This document shows, in pieces, positions 5,556-6,242 of a DNA stretch of 6,242 nucleotides. The stretch's first letter is position 1, and the number at the start of each line of letters is the position of its first letter. The notes below the pieces were generated by a model. That model had not been told where the DNA came from. It saw only the letters and a list, made by a program, of their open reading frames with translations, and ran no database searches. The position numbers and the translations under genes are program-made. Origin of the DNA: Planctomycetaceae bacterium (lineage in GTDB: Bacteria; Planctomycetota; Planctomycetia; Pirellulales; Pirellulaceae); NCBI GenBank assembly GCA_012965455.1, contig DTSG01000598.1, positions 1 through 6,242 on the forward strand. Direction: 5' to 3'.

Positions 5556-6242
5556 ATGCCAATTATCAGACCCACTCCCGCAAATCTAGCCACGCTTGTC
5601 AGCAGCGATCACCGCCGCAGATTTTCTTTGTGTTTGATTTGTATTACGTGTTTTGCATCGATATTCGTGCTTTGCTCGCAAACTGCTCGCGCTGCTCAAG
5701 ACAGTCCCGCATTGCGACAGAAACGCATTGGGGTTTTGATTGAGCAATTAGGCAATGATGATTTCACGACTCGAGAAGTTGCACAAGGCAAATTGCTTGA
5801 ACAGGGGTTATACGCTTTTGATAAATTACATCTTGCTCAACATCATGATGACATTGAGATATCCAAGCGGGCGATGTTTCTGATTGGCAGTATTCGCATT
5901 CCGTGGACTGTGCGTACCGATGGTCCCGAAGTACGTGTGATCTTGAGTGGATACGCAGACAAAAACAGCGAAGATCGCAAGAGTCACATGCAACGTTTAG
6001 CTGCGCTGGATGATTACCTTGGCATCGCGGCGCTGAGTCGTATGGTGCGCTATGAATCATCGAATCGTCTGTCGCGCTTTGCCGCGCTGTTGATCATGAA
6101 CCAAGTAGTCCCTACCGATGTTACCCGCAGCAAAGAGCTAGTTACAGAATTAGAAGGCTTGCATAGTGAGAGTAGCCGCGTGGGGGCACGGTGGGTTCAA
6201 GCATACGCGTTATCACTAAAATCTCCCCAGAAATCAGTTGAC
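5556..6242 (+). CDS. Exported HEAT-like repeat protein (3' partial)
   Basis: Open frame of 229 codons from ATG 5556 to the window edge without a stop; the 3' end is missing. GAAGAG (5544-5549) lies six bases before the ATG. The N-terminus is signal-peptide-like: Arg20-Arg22, a hydrophobic stretch at about 23-40, and a cleavage-type ARA (44-46). The mature part opens with a helical unit, IGVLIEQLGNDDFTTRE and then AQGKLLEQG, followed by a stretch ending in a KRAMFLIG helix (to about residue 111). This matches a HEAT-like pattern common in planctomycete secreted proteins (F..RE.A...L...G, later D.E...R....L). A second helical pair occurs around LAALDDYLGIAALSRMV and SRFAALLIM. Such repeats usually form protein-binding scaffolds. 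The frame is open upstream of 5556, but no better start was found. No enzymatic motif is visible in this part. Function unknown. Confidence 0.75.
   Translation, partial: MPIIRPTPANLATLVSSDHRRRFSLCLICITCFASIFVLCSQTARAAQDSPALRQKRIGVLIEQLGNDDFTTREVAQGKLLEQGLYAFDKLHLAQHHDDIEISKRAMFLIGSIRIPWTVRTDGPEVRVILSGYADKNSEDRKSHMQRLAALDDYLGIAALSRMVRYESSNRLSRFAALLIMNQVVPTDVTRSKELVTELEGLHSESSRVGARWVQAYALSLKSPQKSVD

Noticed and set aside
5764..6060. 98-codon minus-strand frame near the right edge
   Set aside because: It lies inside the forward frame that has a signal peptide, ribosome site and HEAT-like pattern. The reverse translation is Cys/His/Ser-rich and matches no family I know.

Overview
The window looks like ordinary chromosome from a planctomycete, probably Pirellulaceae-like. 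This is inferred from gene content, not from a marker gene. The clues are a DUF1570-like HExxH lipoprotein with a C-terminal LecA/PA-IL-like domain, a secreted HEAT-like repeat protein, a stand-alone receiver protein and a serine hydroxymethyltransferase, in DNA that by eye is near 50% G+C. All six genes lie on the + strand. No tRNA, rRNA, CRISPR, insertion sequence or phage gene was seen.

Layout: (1) the 3' part of a membrane-anchored TlpA/ResA-type thioredoxin-like protein with a CPYC active site, whose start lies off the left edge; (2) an 84-base gap with a 7-bp hairpin; (3) a complete DEAD-box RNA helicase; (4) a lipoprotein metallopeptidase-like gene joined to the helicase by a one-base TAATG stop/start overlap; (5) a 146-base gap with a perfect TTGACA hexamer; (6) glyA, best started at 3626; (7) a 177-base gap with a perfect TATAAT hexamer and small inverted repeats; (8) a single-domain response regulator with a helical tail; (9) a 76-base gap; (10) the 5' part of an exported HEAT-like protein that runs off the right edge. 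No gene-free stretch exceeds 300 bases.

The only strong evidence for co-expression is the helicase-lipoprotein overlap. glyA and the response regulator probably have their own promoters. The genes do not form an obvious single pathway: envelope redox, RNA remodelling, an envelope protease-like protein, one-carbon metabolism and signalling. I see no clearly new defence or mobile system. The most distinctive item is the lipoprotein that joins a zinc-peptidase-like domain to a LecA-like beta-sandwich with altered ligand residues, translationally coupled to an RNA helicase.
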